Assembly: GCF_001898115.1 (NCBI RefSeq)
Contig: NZ_MKSQ01000016.1
Coordinates: 1 to 64,000, forward strand
Source: Allobosea sp. 67-29
GTDB lineage: Bacteria; Pseudomonadota; Alphaproteobacteria; Rhizobiales; Beijerinckiaceae
DNA length: 64,000 bases
Direction: 5' to 3'
This document shows positions 26,091 through 35,245 of this stretch, in pieces (positions within the stretch are counted from its first letter, which is position 1; every line of letters begins with the position of its first letter). The translations under genes and the position numbers were made by a program. The notes beneath the pieces were generated by a model. It did no database searches, was not told the origin of the DNA, and worked only from the letters and a program-made list of their open reading frames with translations.

Positions 26091-27620
26091 TCAGCGGCCG
26101 CCCAGCGCCATCGCGGTCTTTTCCCGGCGGCGTTCCATCGAGGACGGAATCCTGAGCGATTCTCGATATTTTGCAACGGTGCGCCGCGCGATATCGATGC
26201 CGCTGGCCTTGAGTCGCGTCACGATGGCATCGTCCGAGAGCACGTCGCTCGGGCTCTCCTCGTCGATCATCTGCTTGATGCGGAAGCGGACCGCCTCGGC
26301 CGAGTGAGCCTCGCCATACCCTGTCGCGGCAATCGCGGCCGAGAAGAAGTACTTCATCTCGAAGACGCCGCGGGAACAGGTGAGGTACTTGTTGGAGGTC
26401 ACGCGCGAGACCGTCGACTCGTGCATGCCGATGGCGTCGGCGACCGTCTTGAGGTTGAGCGGGCGAAGATGCTCGACGCCGTGGGCGAAGAAGCCGTCCT
26501 GCTGGCGCACGATCTCGCTGGCGACCTTCAGGATCGTGCGCGCCCGCTGCTCCAGCGAGCGCGTCAGCCAGTTCGCGGTTTGCAGGCATTCGGCGATGAA
26601 GGCGCGCTCCTGATCGCTGCGGGCCGATTTCGAGACGCGGGCATGGTAGGTCTGATTGACCAGCAGGCGCGGCAGCGTATCGGGGTTGAGATCGATCAAC
26701 CAGGAGCCGTCGGGTGCAGCGCGGATGAAGACGTCGGGCACGACGGTCTCCGCCGCGGAGCCGCCGAAGGCCCGGCCTGGCTTGGGATCCAGCCGGCGGA
26801 TCTCCGCGACCATATCCGCGATATCCTCGTCATCGACGCCGCAGACGCGCTTCAGCGCGGCGAAATCGCGCTTCGCGACGAGGGCGAGATTGGCGACGAG
26901 CGCCTGCATGGCCGGATCGAAGCGGTTGCGATCGCGCAGCTGGATCGCAAGGCACTCCGCCACGTCGCGCGCCGCCACGCCTGAAGGATCGAACCCCTGG
27001 ACGAGGGACAGCACCGACTCGACGCGTGTGGCCGCGATGCCGAGCCGTTCGGCCAGATCCCCAACCGGTTCCGCCAGATAGCCGCTGTCGTCGACCGCAT
27101 CGATGAGGTGCCGCCCGATGATGCGATCCGCCGGATCGGCGACCACAAGGTCGAGCTGCGCGAGCAGATGGTCGTGCAGCGACAACTCCACCGTGAGGCT
27201 GCTCTCGAAGCCTTCCGGCCCGTCCTCGAAGGAGCCCCCGGACGAGCCGTAACTGCCTCCGACGATCGGCAGGCTGTCGGCACCGGCCGACTCGCTGCGG
27301 GCCGGGCTCGGCTGCTCGCCCTGGAAGACGTTGTCGAGGCTGGTGCCCAGGCGGCCCTCGATGCCCTCCAGCGTGTTCAGGCTCTCGGCCCGCTCAAAAC
27401 TCTCGGCATTGGCGGCGAGAGGGCCGTCCGCCCCGTTGGCCTGCACAGGAAGCTCCGCGCCGTCGTCGCGCTCGAGCAACGGATTGCGCTCCAGTTCGCC
27501 CTCGACGAAGCTCTGCAATTCGAGATGGGAGAGCTGGAGAAGCTTGATCGCCTGCAGGAGCTGCGGCGTCATCACCAGGGACTGACCCTGGCGCAATTCC
27601 ATGCGCGGCATTATCGCCAT
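26091..27620 (-). CDS. rpoN: RNA polymerase sigma-54 factor
   Basis: Sigma-54 (509 residues) directs transcription of nitrogen and other activator-dependent genes. Region I is the Gln- and Leu-rich start (MELRQGQSLVMTPQLLQAIK). An acidic region II spans about 60-130. The core-binding domain follows, and the C-terminal RpoN box appears as ARRTVAKYRESL at about 484-495. The helix-turn-helix part MHESTVSRVTSNKYL is visible. I chose the ATG at 27620, with AGAAGGG upstream. The lptB-rpoN-hpf-ptsN order is typical of alphaproteobacteria. Confidence 0.95.
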   Translation of the reverse strand: MAIMPRMELRQGQSLVMTPQLLQAIKLLQLSHLELQSFVEGELERNPLLERDDGAELPVQANGADGPLAANAESFERAESLNTLEGIEGRLGTSLDNVFQGEQPSPARSESAGADSLPIVGGSYGSSGGSFEDGPEGFESSLTVELSLHDHLLAQLDLVVADPADRIIGRHLIDAVDDSGYLAEPVGDLAERLGIAATRVESVLSLVQGFDPSGVAARDVAECLAIQLRDRNRFDPAMQALVANLALVAKRDFAALKRVCGVDDEDIADMVAEIRRLDPKPGRAFGGSAAETVVPDVFIRAAPDGSWLIDLNPDTLPRLLVNQTYHARVSKSARSDQERAFIAECLQTANWLTRSLEQRARTILKVASEIVRQQDGFFAHGVEHLRPLNLKTVADAIGMHESTVSRVTSNKYLTCSRGVFEMKYFFSAAIAATGYGEAHSAEAVRFRIKQMIDEESPSDVLSDDAIVTRLKASGIDIARRTVAKYRESLRIPSSMERRREKTAMALGGR

Positions 27621-27783
27621 GCGCGAACGGCCCTTCTGCGACGGCGCGCCAGCGGCACGCTTCTTGCTTTCGTAGAGAACCCTAGCGCCCGAACACCGCG
27701 ACGTCAAAGCCCCTGCCGCCTAAACAGGCAAGCAGGTTAATGCGCCGCAGCATCATTTCGCAATCGCGAAACGACGATACCGA

Positions 27784-28638
27784 TCAGAGGCGGAAATCCT
27801 CGCCGAGATAGACCCGGCGTACATCCGGGTTGGCAATGATCTCGGCCGGGGAGCCTTCCGTGAGCACGCGGCCGGAATGGATGATGTAGGCGCGGTCGAC
27901 GAGGCCGAGCGTCTCGCGGACATTGTGATCGGTGATCAGCACGCCGATGCCGCGGTCGGTGAGCTGGCGGACCAGCGCCTGGATGTCGCCAACGGCGATG
28001 GGGTCGATGCCTGCGAAGGGCTCGTCGAGCAGGATGAAGGAGGGCTTGCCCGCCAGCGCGCGGGCGATCTCGCAGCGGCGGCGCTCGCCGCCGGAGAGCG
28101 CGATCGAAGGGGCTTTGCGCAGGCGCGCGATGCTGAACTCTTCCAGCAACTGGTCGAGTTGGCGCTCGCGTGCCTTTCGATTGGGTTCGACCACCTCGAG
28201 CACCGCGCGGATATTGTCTTCCACGGAAAGTCCCCGGAAGATCGAGGCTTCCTGCGGCAGGTAGCCGATGCCGAGCCGGGCGCGCTGATACATCGGCAGC
28301 GCCGTGATGTCGTTGCCCTCGAGCGAGATGACGCCGAGATCGGCTCCGACCAGCCCGGTGATCATGTAGAAGATCGTGGTCTTGCCGGCACCGTTGGGGC
28401 CGAGCAGCCCGACAGCCTCGCCCTGGCGCAGATACAGGCTAGCATCGCTGACGACGGTGCGGCCGCCATAGCTCTTGCGCAGCCCCGCGACAGCCAGGAT
28501 GCCGGGGCCGCCGATCGCAGCCGCGGTCAGCCGGGCGTCGCCCGCGCGGGCCGCCTCGGGCGCGCGACCGAACAGCCCGCGCAGCCTGGCGACCGCGCCC
28601 GGGCCGCGCGCGGCCTTCGGCGCGGGTTTCGGAGACAT
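27784..28638 (-). CDS. lptB: LPS export ABC transporter ATPase
   Basis: LptB powers extraction of lipopolysaccharide from the inner membrane with LptF, LptG and LptC. The ATPase motifs are intact: Walker A GLLGPNGAGKTTIFYM, signature LSGGERRRCEIARAL, Walker B FILLDEPFAGIDP and the His of LITDHNVRETL. The 284-residue form has an N-terminal extension of about 45 residues before the ATPase core, which is longer than enterobacterial LptB. The start could also be a GTG at 28665. It follows lptA and precedes rpoN. Confidence 0.94.
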   Translation of the reverse strand: MSPKPAPKAARGPGAVARLRGLFGRAPEAARAGDARLTAAAIGGPGILAVAGLRKSYGGRTVVSDASLYLRQGEAVGLLGPNGAGKTTIFYMITGLVGADLGVISLEGNDITALPMYQRARLGIGYLPQEASIFRGLSVEDNIRAVLEVVEPNRKARERQLDQLLEEFSIARLRKAPSIALSGGERRRCEIARALAGKPSFILLDEPFAGIDPIAVGDIQALVRQLTDRGIGVLITDHNVRETLGLVDRAYIIHSGRVLTEGSPAEIIANPDVRRVYLGEDFRL

Positions 28639-28690
28639 TCGTGGCGGGGCTTCGGAAACGTTCACTGCGTGCCTGGTCGCTCGGGAAAAC

Positions 28691-29404
28691 TCAGTTGGTC
28701 GGCTTGGCGCCGGCCGCCGGCTTGGCTCCCGGCTTGCCTGCGTCCGCCTTGTTCGCATCGGCCGCGTTCGGCACGAAGAAGCCCTGCACGCGCCCGCCCT
28801 TGGTGGTCTCGACATTGGCGATGCCGGTGACGGTGTTGTAGGTCAGCTTCTCACCGCGGGTGATGTTCGGGCCGTCGTTCAGGGCGACGTTGCCGGTCAT
28901 GATCACGAGGTTGTTGGCGCGATCGAACTCCGCGTTGTCGGAGGTCGCGGCCTGGGTCTTGGAGACGACCGTCACCGGCCCCTTGCAGAGAATGCGCTTG
29001 ATCGACGAGTCGTTGCTGCTGGGGGTGGCGGGCGCGGCCGGCTTCGCCGCCGGCGCCGGGGTCGCGGCCTGGCCCTTCTGGCCACCCTGGCCGCCATTGC
29101 GCCCTTCGTAGAGCACCGTCATCACGGTGCAACGCACCGTGGTGTCGCCCTGAACCGCGACGACATTGCCGGTGAAGACCGCCTTGTTCTCCTTGTCGAG
29201 CACGTCGAGCTTGTCGGCGTCGATCTTGATCGGCTCCTTGCTGTCGCCGCCCAGCCCGCCGAGCGGCGAGGAAGCGGAGCCCTTCGGCTTCGGCTGGGCG
29301 AAACCGGTGCCCGGGACCGCCAGGAGCGCAAGCCCGGCCATCGCCAGCAAAGCGGCGCTCCGGCAGGCGCGCGTGAAACGGAACGTCTGAGCCGGCGCTC
29401 TCAT
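28691..29404 (-). CDS. lptA: LPS transport periplasmic bridge protein
   Basis: This 237-residue periplasmic protein has a signal peptide (about 1-36, ending GTGFAQ) and an OstA-like jellyroll domain beginning PIKIDADKLDVLDKENKAVF. It forms the bridge carrying LPS from LptC to LptD. A Gly/Gln/Ala/Pro-rich insert at about 102-132 interrupts the domain, with the fold resuming at IKRILCKGPVTVVSKTQAAT; another low-complexity Ala/Lys/Pro tail ends the protein. It starts one base after the lptC stop. Confidence 0.9.
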   Translation of the reverse strand: MRAPAQTFRFTRACRSAALLAMAGLALLAVPGTGFAQPKPKGSASSPLGGLGGDSKEPIKIDADKLDVLDKENKAVFTGNVVAVQGDTTVRCTVMTVLYEGRNGGQGGQKGQAATPAPAAKPAAPATPSSNDSSIKRILCKGPVTVVSKTQAATSDNAEFDRANNLVIMTGNVALNDGPNITRGEKLTYNTVTGIANVETTKGGRVQGFFVPNAADANKADAGKPGAKPAAGAKPTN

Positions 29405-29405
29405 G

Positions 29406-30188
29406 TCACTGCCTCTTTTCGTTGCCTTGCGGGGCCGCAGCGCCCGCGGGAAGCGTCGGATCCGCCTTCAGCAGGTCCAGCCTCGGCGTGCTGCCTTCCC
29501 GCTCCGGCCCGGCGATGGTCCCGGCCGGCGCGTTCTTGATCAGCACCCTGACACGTCCTTCGAAGGCGATCACCTCGCCGTTGTTCTTCACGTCGAGCGT
29601 GTTCGCGTCAACCGTCGTCTGGTCCATATGGACGGTCACGGGCTCTTTGGAGACCACCGTCCCGGCCTTGAAGTCGACATCCGCCGCACGCATCGTCATG
29701 TCGTGGCCGCTCTCGGTGCGGATCTTGACGTCGTCGACCAGCCTGAGCCGCTCCTTCTGCGTATCGAAGAGGCCCGTCTTCGCGTTGACCGTCACCCAGC
29801 CTTCGCGCTCCATCTGGATGCGGGCGAGCAGGGTCTGCAACTCGATCTGCGTCGGGTTGCGAATCGCCTGATAGGCATTCTCGGCGGTTACCTGATAGGG
29901 CCGGTTATCCTTGCGGTAGCCGGAGAGCTTCGGGGTCTCCATCCTGACCTTGCCGCCGGTGATGCCGACCGCTCCGATCGAGACGTTCTGCAGCTTGCCG
30001 CGCAGCGGGTTTAGGAAAGGCACGACGATCAGGCCGAGCACCGCAGTTACCGCGACGACGGGAATGGCGCGGCGCAGGAAACGGACATGACGCGTATGGC
30101 GCTGCGCCGCGACGAAGGCCGCGCGCCGGCGCAAGGCATGCGCCGATAGCCCGGCAGTCGGGTTGTTGAAGGTCATTGCCACAGTCAT
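29406..30188 (-). CDS. lptC: LPS export protein LptC
   Basis: This 260-residue bitopic inner-membrane protein has one membrane segment (AIPVVAVTAVLGLIVVPFL, about 41-59) followed by a periplasmic LptC domain (about 75-220, including KVRMETPKLSGYRKDNRPY). It links the LptBFG complex to LptA. Two in-frame ATGs, at 30188 and 30176, are equally possible. Gene order lptC-lptA-lptB with a one-base gap to lptA supports the call. Confidence 0.9.
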   Translation of the reverse strand: MTVAMTFNNPTAGLSAHALRRRAAFVAAQRHTRHVRFLRRAIPVVAVTAVLGLIVVPFLNPLRGKLQNVSIGAVGITGGKVRMETPKLSGYRKDNRPYQVTAENAYQAIRNPTQIELQTLLARIQMEREGWVTVNAKTGLFDTQKERLRLVDDVKIRTESGHDMTMRAADVDFKAGTVVSKEPVTVHMDQTTVDANTLDVKNNGEVIAFEGRVRVLIKNAPAGTIAGPEREGSTPRLDLLKADPTLPAGAAAPQGNEKRQ

Positions 30189-30333
30189 GCCCCGCGCAAT
30201 GGCAGTTGCTCACGGCTTTTTCGTGTCGCCGGACGAGCGGCATCGCGCCCCCGCGCTGCCCGTCCCTCGGAAGGCGGACGGAAAACCAGCCCCCCGTTCG
30301 CGCGCAGACTGACGCAGGAAGCCTTAGAAATTG

Positions 30334-30948
30334 TCAAGTGTGGGCAAAGATATCCATCTCCTCCCAGCCGGCCAGATCGAGCTCGGCGCGGTAGGGCAGG
30401 AAGTCGAAGCAGGCTTTCGCAAGGTGGCCGCGCCCTTCCCGCGCCAGCATCGCCTCGAGCTTCTGATGCAGCGCATGCAGATGCAACACGTCGGAGGCCG
30501 CGTAGGCGAGCTGGGCTTCGCTCAGCGTGTCCGCCCCCCAGTCGGAGGATTGCTGCTGCTTCGACAACTCGACGCCCAGCAGCTCGCGGACCAGGTCCTT
30601 CAGCCCGTGGCGGTCGGTATAGGTCCGCGCCAGCTTCGAGGCGATCTTGGTGCAGTAGACCGGAGCAGTGACGACGCCGAAGGCATGGCGCAGCACCGCG
30701 ATATCGAAACGCGCGAAATGGAACAGCTTCAGCACCGCCGGATCCTCCAACAGGCGGATCAGGTTCTTCGGGCGCTCGGGGCCCTTCGCGATCTGCACCA
30801 CGTCGGCGGTACCGTCGCCCCGCGAGAGCTGGACCACGCAAAGCCGGTCGCGATGCGGATTGAGGCCGAGCGTCTCGGTATCGATCGCGACGCTCGCCCC
30901 GGCATCGTAGCCGTCCGGCAGATCGCCGCGATGGAAACGGATGGTCAT
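30334..30948 (-). CDS. rnd: ribonuclease D-like 3'-5' exonuclease
   Basis: This 204-residue protein is the DEDD exonuclease domain of RNase D without the C-terminal HRDC domains, as in many alphaproteobacteria. Exo I is SVAIDTETLGLNP, Exo II is KLFHFARFDIAVLRHAFG and Exo III is AQLAYAASDVLHLHAL. RNase D trims tRNA 3' ends. I chose the ATG at 30948, with GAGG upstream; the longer frame upstream has no domain. It is leftward, 145 bases from lptC, with its own promoter region upstream. Confidence 0.9.
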   Translation of the reverse strand: MTIRFHRGDLPDGYDAGASVAIDTETLGLNPHRDRLCVVQLSRGDGTADVVQIAKGPERPKNLIRLLEDPAVLKLFHFARFDIAVLRHAFGVVTAPVYCTKIASKLARTYTDRHGLKDLVRELLGVELSKQQQSSDWGADTLSEAQLAYAASDVLHLHALHQKLEAMLAREGRGHLAKACFDFLPYRAELDLAGWEEMDIFAHT

Positions 30949-31104
30949 GCTCGCAACCTCACTCTGCCGCCCCGGACGACCCGTCGACGCTCGCCGGGAC
31001 CCGGCGGCCCTGCAGGGAGCCAGCCACGACAAGCTTCCGCAGCTAGCCGGCTGCCTCGCCTCGTTCAAGCCTTTTCTGAGGCCCGGCAAGGATTTGAAGC
31101 GACG

Positions 31105-31119
31105 TTAACCTTTTATTCA
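31105..31119 (+). promoter_or_regulatory. near-consensus CtrA-type site (TTAA-N7-TTCA)
   Basis: TTAA, seven bases and TTCA match the CtrA consensus TTAA-N7-TTAA at seven of eight positions. The site lies 58 bases ahead of the DUF805 start. One-mismatch sites arise by chance, so this is tentative. Confidence 0.3.
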
Positions 31120-31176
31120 CCATAAGCTTCAACTCGACGTGGCGGCATGCGACAAGAGGTCAACGGAGCCCGACGC

Positions 31177-31614
31177 ATGTCCATCATCCGCCTGTTCACC
31201 GACCTCGACGGCCGCATCGGCCTGCAGAGCTTCTGGCTCGGCAGCGCCGCAGTCGCCCTGACGCTGTTCGCCGTCCAGCGGATCGCGCCGCAATTGGCCG
31301 ATCCAGCGACGGCAGCGATGACGGTCGCCTTTGCGAAGACCTTCGCCCTGTTTCCCTGGTCGGCCCTCGCGGCGAAGCGGGCCCGGGACCGCGGCGGCTC
31401 CTCGCTGTTCGGCATCCTGCTGGTCTGCGCCATCGTGCTGCCCGAACAGATGCTGCCGCATGTCCCGTTCGGCTGGCGGCCCTCACTGGAGGCGATCGGA
31501 ACGATTGCCTGGGTGGTCGCCTTCATCGATCTGGGCCTGATGCCGTCCGCGCACCGGGATCAGGACGAGGCCGGGCTTGCGACTGCCGCAGCCGGTGCTA
31601 AAGCGGCGGAATGA
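31177..31614 (+). CDS. DUF805 family membrane protein
   Basis: This 145-residue protein has about four hydrophobic segments and the DUF805 opening LFTDLDGRIGLQSFWLG, followed by AAKRARDRGGSSLFGILL. The Arg/Asp-rich turn AKRARDRGGSS is characteristic of the family. The function is unknown; it is an inner-membrane protein. I chose the ATG at 31177, with GGAG upstream. Its stop overlaps the dapE start by four bases, so the two are translationally coupled. Confidence 0.85.
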   Translation: MSIIRLFTDLDGRIGLQSFWLGSAAVALTLFAVQRIAPQLADPATAAMTVAFAKTFALFPWSALAAKRARDRGGSSLFGILLVCAIVLPEQMLPHVPFGWRPSLEAIGTIAWVVAFIDLGLMPSAHRDQDEAGLATAAAGAKAAE

Positions 31615-32822
31615 CCGCCGAACAGACCGCCGCCCTCGTCCCGCTCGAGTTCGACCCGACCGATCCTGTCGCGCTGGCGCAGGCGCTGGTACGCTGCCCG
31701 TCCGTGACGCCGGCCGAGGGCGGCGCGCTCGCACTGCTGGCCCGGGTGCTGGCCGCGGAAGGCTATGCGATCCACCGCCCGGTCTTCGGCGAGCCCGGCA
31801 TGCCGGACATCGAGAACTTCTATGCGCGGATCGGCAGCGAGGCGCCGGTCTTCGTCATCGCCGGCCATACCGATGTCGTGCCGGTCGGCGACGAGGCCGC
31901 GTGGACCCGCGCGCCGTTCGGAGCGCAGATCGAGAACGGCGTGCTCTACGGGCGCGGCGCCTGCGACATGAAAGGCGGCCTCGCCGCCATGGTTTCGGCC
32001 GCGATCCGCTATCGGCGCGAGAATCCGCGGGCGCCGGGCTCGATCGCCTTTCTCGTCACCGGCGATGAGGAGGGACCTGCGGTCAATGGCACAGTCAAGC
32101 TGCTGAAATGGGCGCATGAGCGCGGCGAGCGCTTCGACCACTGCCTGCTCGGCGAGCCGACCAACCCGGCCGCGATGAGCGACATGATCAAGATCGGCCG
32201 GCGCGGCTCGCTGACGGGCGAACTCACGGTCAACGGCATCCAGGGCCATGTCGGCTATCCGCATCTCGCCGACAATCCGATCCGCGGCATGGTGCGGCTG
32301 CTGGCGGCGCTCGACGCGGCCCCGCTCGACCTGGGCACCCGGCATTTCGACCCCAGCAATCTCGAGGTGACGACGCTCGATGTCGGCAACCCGGCGACCA
32401 ACGTCATCCCGGCGCAGGCCAGGGCCGTCTTCAACATCCGCTTCAACGACACATGGACGCCGGAGACGCTCGCCGCCGAGATCGAGCGCCGGTTGCGCGA
32501 GGCAGCCGGCAATACGGTGCGCCACGAACTCCGCTTCCGGCCGACCAATTCGGTCGCCTTCCTGACCGAGCCCGGCCCCTTCGTCGCAATGGTCGCGGAC
32601 GCGGTCGAGGCGGAGACCGGCAAGCGGCCGGCGCTGTCGACCACGGGCGGCACCTCCGATGCGCGCTTCATCAAGAGCTATTGCCCGGTGGTCGAATACG
32701 GCGTCGTCGGCAAGACGATGCACCAGGTCGACGAATGCGTCGCCATTGCGGATCTCGTGGCGCTGGAGCGGATCACGCATCGGTTACTGGCCAGCTATTT
32801 TGCAGCGCAACACAAGACTTGA
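31611..32822 (+). CDS. dapE: succinyl-diaminopimelate desuccinylase
   Basis: DapE (403 residues) is a zinc peptidase-like enzyme that removes succinate from N-succinyl-LL-diaminopimelate in lysine and peptidoglycan precursor synthesis. Metal ligands lie in VFVIAGHTDVVPVGD, LYGRGACDMKGGLAAM and LVTGDEEGPAVNGT, with the catalytic Glu in DEE. The end STTGGTSDARFIKSYCPVVE and the late GKTMHQVDECV complete the site. Another lysine-pathway gene, dapB, lies at 43660-44475 but not in the same operon. Confidence 0.95.
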   Translation: MTAEQTAALVPLEFDPTDPVALAQALVRCPSVTPAEGGALALLARVLAAEGYAIHRPVFGEPGMPDIENFYARIGSEAPVFVIAGHTDVVPVGDEAAWTRAPFGAQIENGVLYGRGACDMKGGLAAMVSAAIRYRRENPRAPGSIAFLVTGDEEGPAVNGTVKLLKWAHERGERFDHCLLGEPTNPAAMSDMIKIGRRGSLTGELTVNGIQGHVGYPHLADNPIRGMVRLLAALDAAPLDLGTRHFDPSNLEVTTLDVGNPATNVIPAQARAVFNIRFNDTWTPETLAAEIERRLREAAGNTVRHELRFRPTNSVAFLTEPGPFVAMVADAVEAETGKRPALSTTGGTSDARFIKSYCPVVEYGVVGKTMHQVDECVAIADLVALERITHRLLASYFAAQHKT

Positions 32823-32848
32823 CAGCCAGCACCGCCGCGCCATCATCC

Positions 32849-32866
32849 CTTAGACCAAAGTCTAAG
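32849..32866. promoter_or_regulatory. inverted repeat CTTAGAC-CAAA-GTCTAAG
   Basis: A perfect seven-base dyad with a four-base loop lies 26 bases beyond dapE and 20 bases ahead of the membrane-protein start. No T-run follows on the plus strand. It could be an operator or a hairpin between the two messages. Confidence 0.4.
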
Positions 32867-32886
32867 ATCGGAGATGGAGTGCGGCC

Positions 32887-33465
32887 ATGCGACTGGCGGC
32901 TGAGGATATCGCGAGATCGCTGCGCGGCTCATGGCGCCTGATGAGCGAGGGCGCCGAGGCTCTGCCCGATCTCGATCTGAGCCGCGAAGGCTTCTGGCGC
33001 TCGTTTCTCGCGCTCGCGCTGATGGCGCCCGCGACCATCGCCCTGCTCGCCGCGACGCGGCTGTTCGCCGGGCTGCCCAACACCGTCGGACTCTTCGCCG
33101 CTCCGGGCCTCGTCGTCTCCGTCGTCGGTGCCCTGCTGCTGACGATCCTCGTCGTCCCGGCCTTTCTGATCCTCCTGCGTCCGGAACTCGCGCGCGAAGC
33201 CCGGTTCACCAGCTTCGTCATCGCCTGGAACTGGGCCGGCATCGTCTCCGCAAGCCTGATGGCGCTGCCGGCCGCCGTCTTCGCGCTGGGCTGGTCAACC
33301 CCGCAACTCGCCATCGCCCAGTTCGCCGCCTTCGGCATCGTCGTGCTGCGGCTGCGCTACGGCGTCGCCCGCGCCGCCTTCGGCGGCGGCGGCGTGGCGC
33401 TTCTGCTGGTCAGCGCCAGCATCGTGCTCGACTACGGGGTGGTGCGGCTGTTCGGGTTGGCCTGA
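32887..33465 (+). CDS. conserved membrane protein of unknown function
   Basis: This 192-residue protein has a soluble start of about 35 residues and then about five hydrophobic segments (about 40-60, 68-95, 112-135, 140-160 and 165-190). I do not recognise a named family. GGAG lies upstream of the ATG. It is convergent with truA, and the stop codons of both genes fall inside one small hairpin. Confidence 0.75.
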   Translation: MRLAAEDIARSLRGSWRLMSEGAEALPDLDLSREGFWRSFLALALMAPATIALLAATRLFAGLPNTVGLFAAPGLVVSVVGALLLTILVVPAFLILLRPELAREARFTSFVIAWNWAGIVSASLMALPAAVFALGWSTPQLAIAQFAAFGIVVLRLRYGVARAAFGGGGVALLLVSASIVLDYGVVRLFGLA

Positions 33466-33479
33466 GCGCGGCCGCTCAG
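33462..33479. terminator. hairpin spanning two convergent stop codons
   Basis: CTGAGCG, a CGGC loop and CGCTCAG contain the TGA stops of both the membrane-protein gene and truA. No T-run is present, so termination strength is uncertain. Confidence 0.4.
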
Positions 33480-34216
33480 TAGTCGACGCCGGCCAGATAG
33501 AGCCCGCTGGAAGGCGCCAACGCCGCGCATTGCGAGCGGTCGCGGGCGGCCAGGACCTGCCCCATCCGATCTTCCGGCCAGCGCCCGGCGCCGACCATCT
33601 TCAGGGAGCCGACGATGGAGCGGACCTGGTGGTGCAGAAAGGAGCGGGCGTGCGTATAGACCACGATCTCGCTGCCTTCGCGCCTGACATCGAGCCGGTC
33701 GAGCGTGCGGATCGGGCTGTTGGCCTGGCACTCGGCGGCGCGGAAGGTCGTAAAATCATGCTGGCCCAGCAGCGCCTTGGCGGCGCGGTCCATCGCCTCC
33801 GGGTCGAGCTTCACCGGGACATGCCAGACGCGGTTGCGATCCAATGCCGGCGGCGCCCGCCGATCGAGGATGCGGTAGATGTAATAGCGCCGCCTCGCCG
33901 AGATGCGGGCATCGAAATCGTCGGGAACGATCTCGGCGCTCAGCACGCTGACCGGCACGAGCGCCTTCAGCCGGGCGTTGCTGGCGTCGCGCACCACATC
34001 GGTGCGCCATGCCTTCACGAGATCGACATGCGCGACCTGATGGGTGGCGTGGACGCCGGCATCGGTGCGCCCGGCGCAATGCAGCCGCACGGGATGGCCG
34101 CAAAAGGCCTCGACCGCCTCCTCGACGCTCTGCTGCACCGACGGGTCGCTCGCCTGGCGCTGCCAGCCCGAAAAACGCGTGCCGTCATATTCGATGACGA
34201 GCTTGTAGCGCGGCAT
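33476..34216 (-). CDS. truA: tRNA pseudouridine(38-40) synthase
   Basis: TruA (246 residues) makes pseudouridine at positions 38-40 of the tRNA anticodon arm. The catalytic Asp lies in CAGRTDAGVHATHQVAHVD, and the start YKLVIEYDGTRFSGWQRQ is typical. The late segment FLHHQVRSIVGSLKMVGAGR is also conserved. It lies downstream of fmt and def on the minus strand; def-fmt-truA is a widely conserved order. Confidence 0.95.
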   Translation of the reverse strand: MPRYKLVIEYDGTRFSGWQRQASDPSVQQSVEEAVEAFCGHPVRLHCAGRTDAGVHATHQVAHVDLVKAWRTDVVRDASNARLKALVPVSVLSAEIVPDDFDARISARRRYYIYRILDRRAPPALDRNRVWHVPVKLDPEAMDRAAKALLGQHDFTTFRAAECQANSPIRTLDRLDVRREGSEIVVYTHARSFLHHQVRSIVGSLKMVGAGRWPEDRMGQVLAARDRSQCAALAPSSGLYLAGVDY

Positions 34217-34269
34217 CAGTGCCGGCCATCAAGAAGGGCGAAGCGATTTCTGGACAACGGCCCGCTCCG

Positions 34270-35199
34270 CTAGAGCCTGTCGCCGGCACCGAGCCGGGCG
34301 CCGCGCAGGAATTCCGCCCCGCTCATCGGCGCCTTGCCGGCGCGCTGGACCTGCAGCAGCTTCACCGCTCCGACCTCGCAGGCGACCGTGCCCTCGTCGT
34401 CGAGCAGCGTACCGGGCTCGGCAGCGCCACCGGCGCGGGCCGTCCGCAGGATCTTCAGCCGCTCCGGCCCCTTGCCGAGGTCGATCTCGGCGAAGGCACC
34501 CGGGAAGGGCGACAGGCCGCGCACGAGGTCGTGGACCTGCTGCGCCGGACGGGCCCAGCTCAGCCTGGCCTCGGCATTGGCGATCTTGGCGGCATAGGTG
34601 ACGCCCTCATCCGCCTGAGGCGTGAACTGCAATCCACCGCGGCCGAGCGCCGCGAGTGCACGCACCATCAGATCGGCGCCCAGGATGCTGAGCCTGTCGT
34701 GGAGCTCGCCGGCCGTCATGTCGGGGCCGATGGGCAGTCGCTCGACCATGCCGACCGGGCCGGTATCGAGACCGGCCTCCATCTTCATGACGCAGACGCC
34801 GGTCTCGGCGTCGCCGGCGATGATCGCGCGCTGGATCGGCGCCGCGCCACGCCAGCGCGGCAGCAGCGAGGCGTGCAGGTTGAGGCAACCGAGTTCGGGC
34901 AGATCGAGGATCGCCTGCGGCAGGATCATGCCGTAGGCGACGACGACGGCGACGTCGGCCTGGTGCGAAGCGATGAGCTCGACCTGCTCGGGCGGCTTCA
35001 GGGTCGAGGGCGTGCAGACCGGAATGCCGAAGCGCTCGGCAGCGCGATGCACCGGCGACGGCTTGAGCTCGAGGCCGCGCCCCGCCTGCGCCGGCGCGCG
35101 AGTGTAGCAGGAGACGACCTCATGCCCCTGCCCGACGATCTCGGTAAGCACCGGCACGGCGAAATCGGGCGTGCCCATGAAGATGACGCGCAAGCTCAT
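34270..35199 (-). CDS. fmt: methionyl-tRNA formyltransferase
   Basis: Fmt (309 residues) formylates initiator Met-tRNA using 10-formyl-tetrahydrofolate. The N-terminal domain carries the start [14 protein letters not shown] and the catalytic region [19 protein letters not shown] (Asn-His-Asp-type site). A C-terminal tRNA-binding domain begins near 205. It is followed 53 bases later by truA. A 111-bp palindromic element separates it from def upstream. Confidence 0.95.
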   Translation of the reverse strand: MSLRVIFMGTPDFAVPVLTEIVGQGHEVVSCYTRAPAQAGRGLELKPSPVHRAAERFGIPVCTPSTLKPPEQVELIASHQADVAVVVAYGMILPQAILDLPELGCLNLHASLLPRWRGAAPIQRAIIAGDAETGVCVMKMEAGLDTGPVGMVERLPIGPDMTAGELHDRLSILGADLMVRALAALGRGGLQFTPQADEGVTYAAKIANAEARLSWARPAQQVHDLVRGLSPFPGAFAEIDLGKGPERLKILRTARAGGAAEPGTLLDDEGTVACEVGAVKLLQVQRAGKAPMSGAEFLRGARLGAGDRL

Positions 35200-35245
35200 A
35201 TAACGAACAATACCTCAACTCGACGGAGCGCCGGAACGGCTTGAA

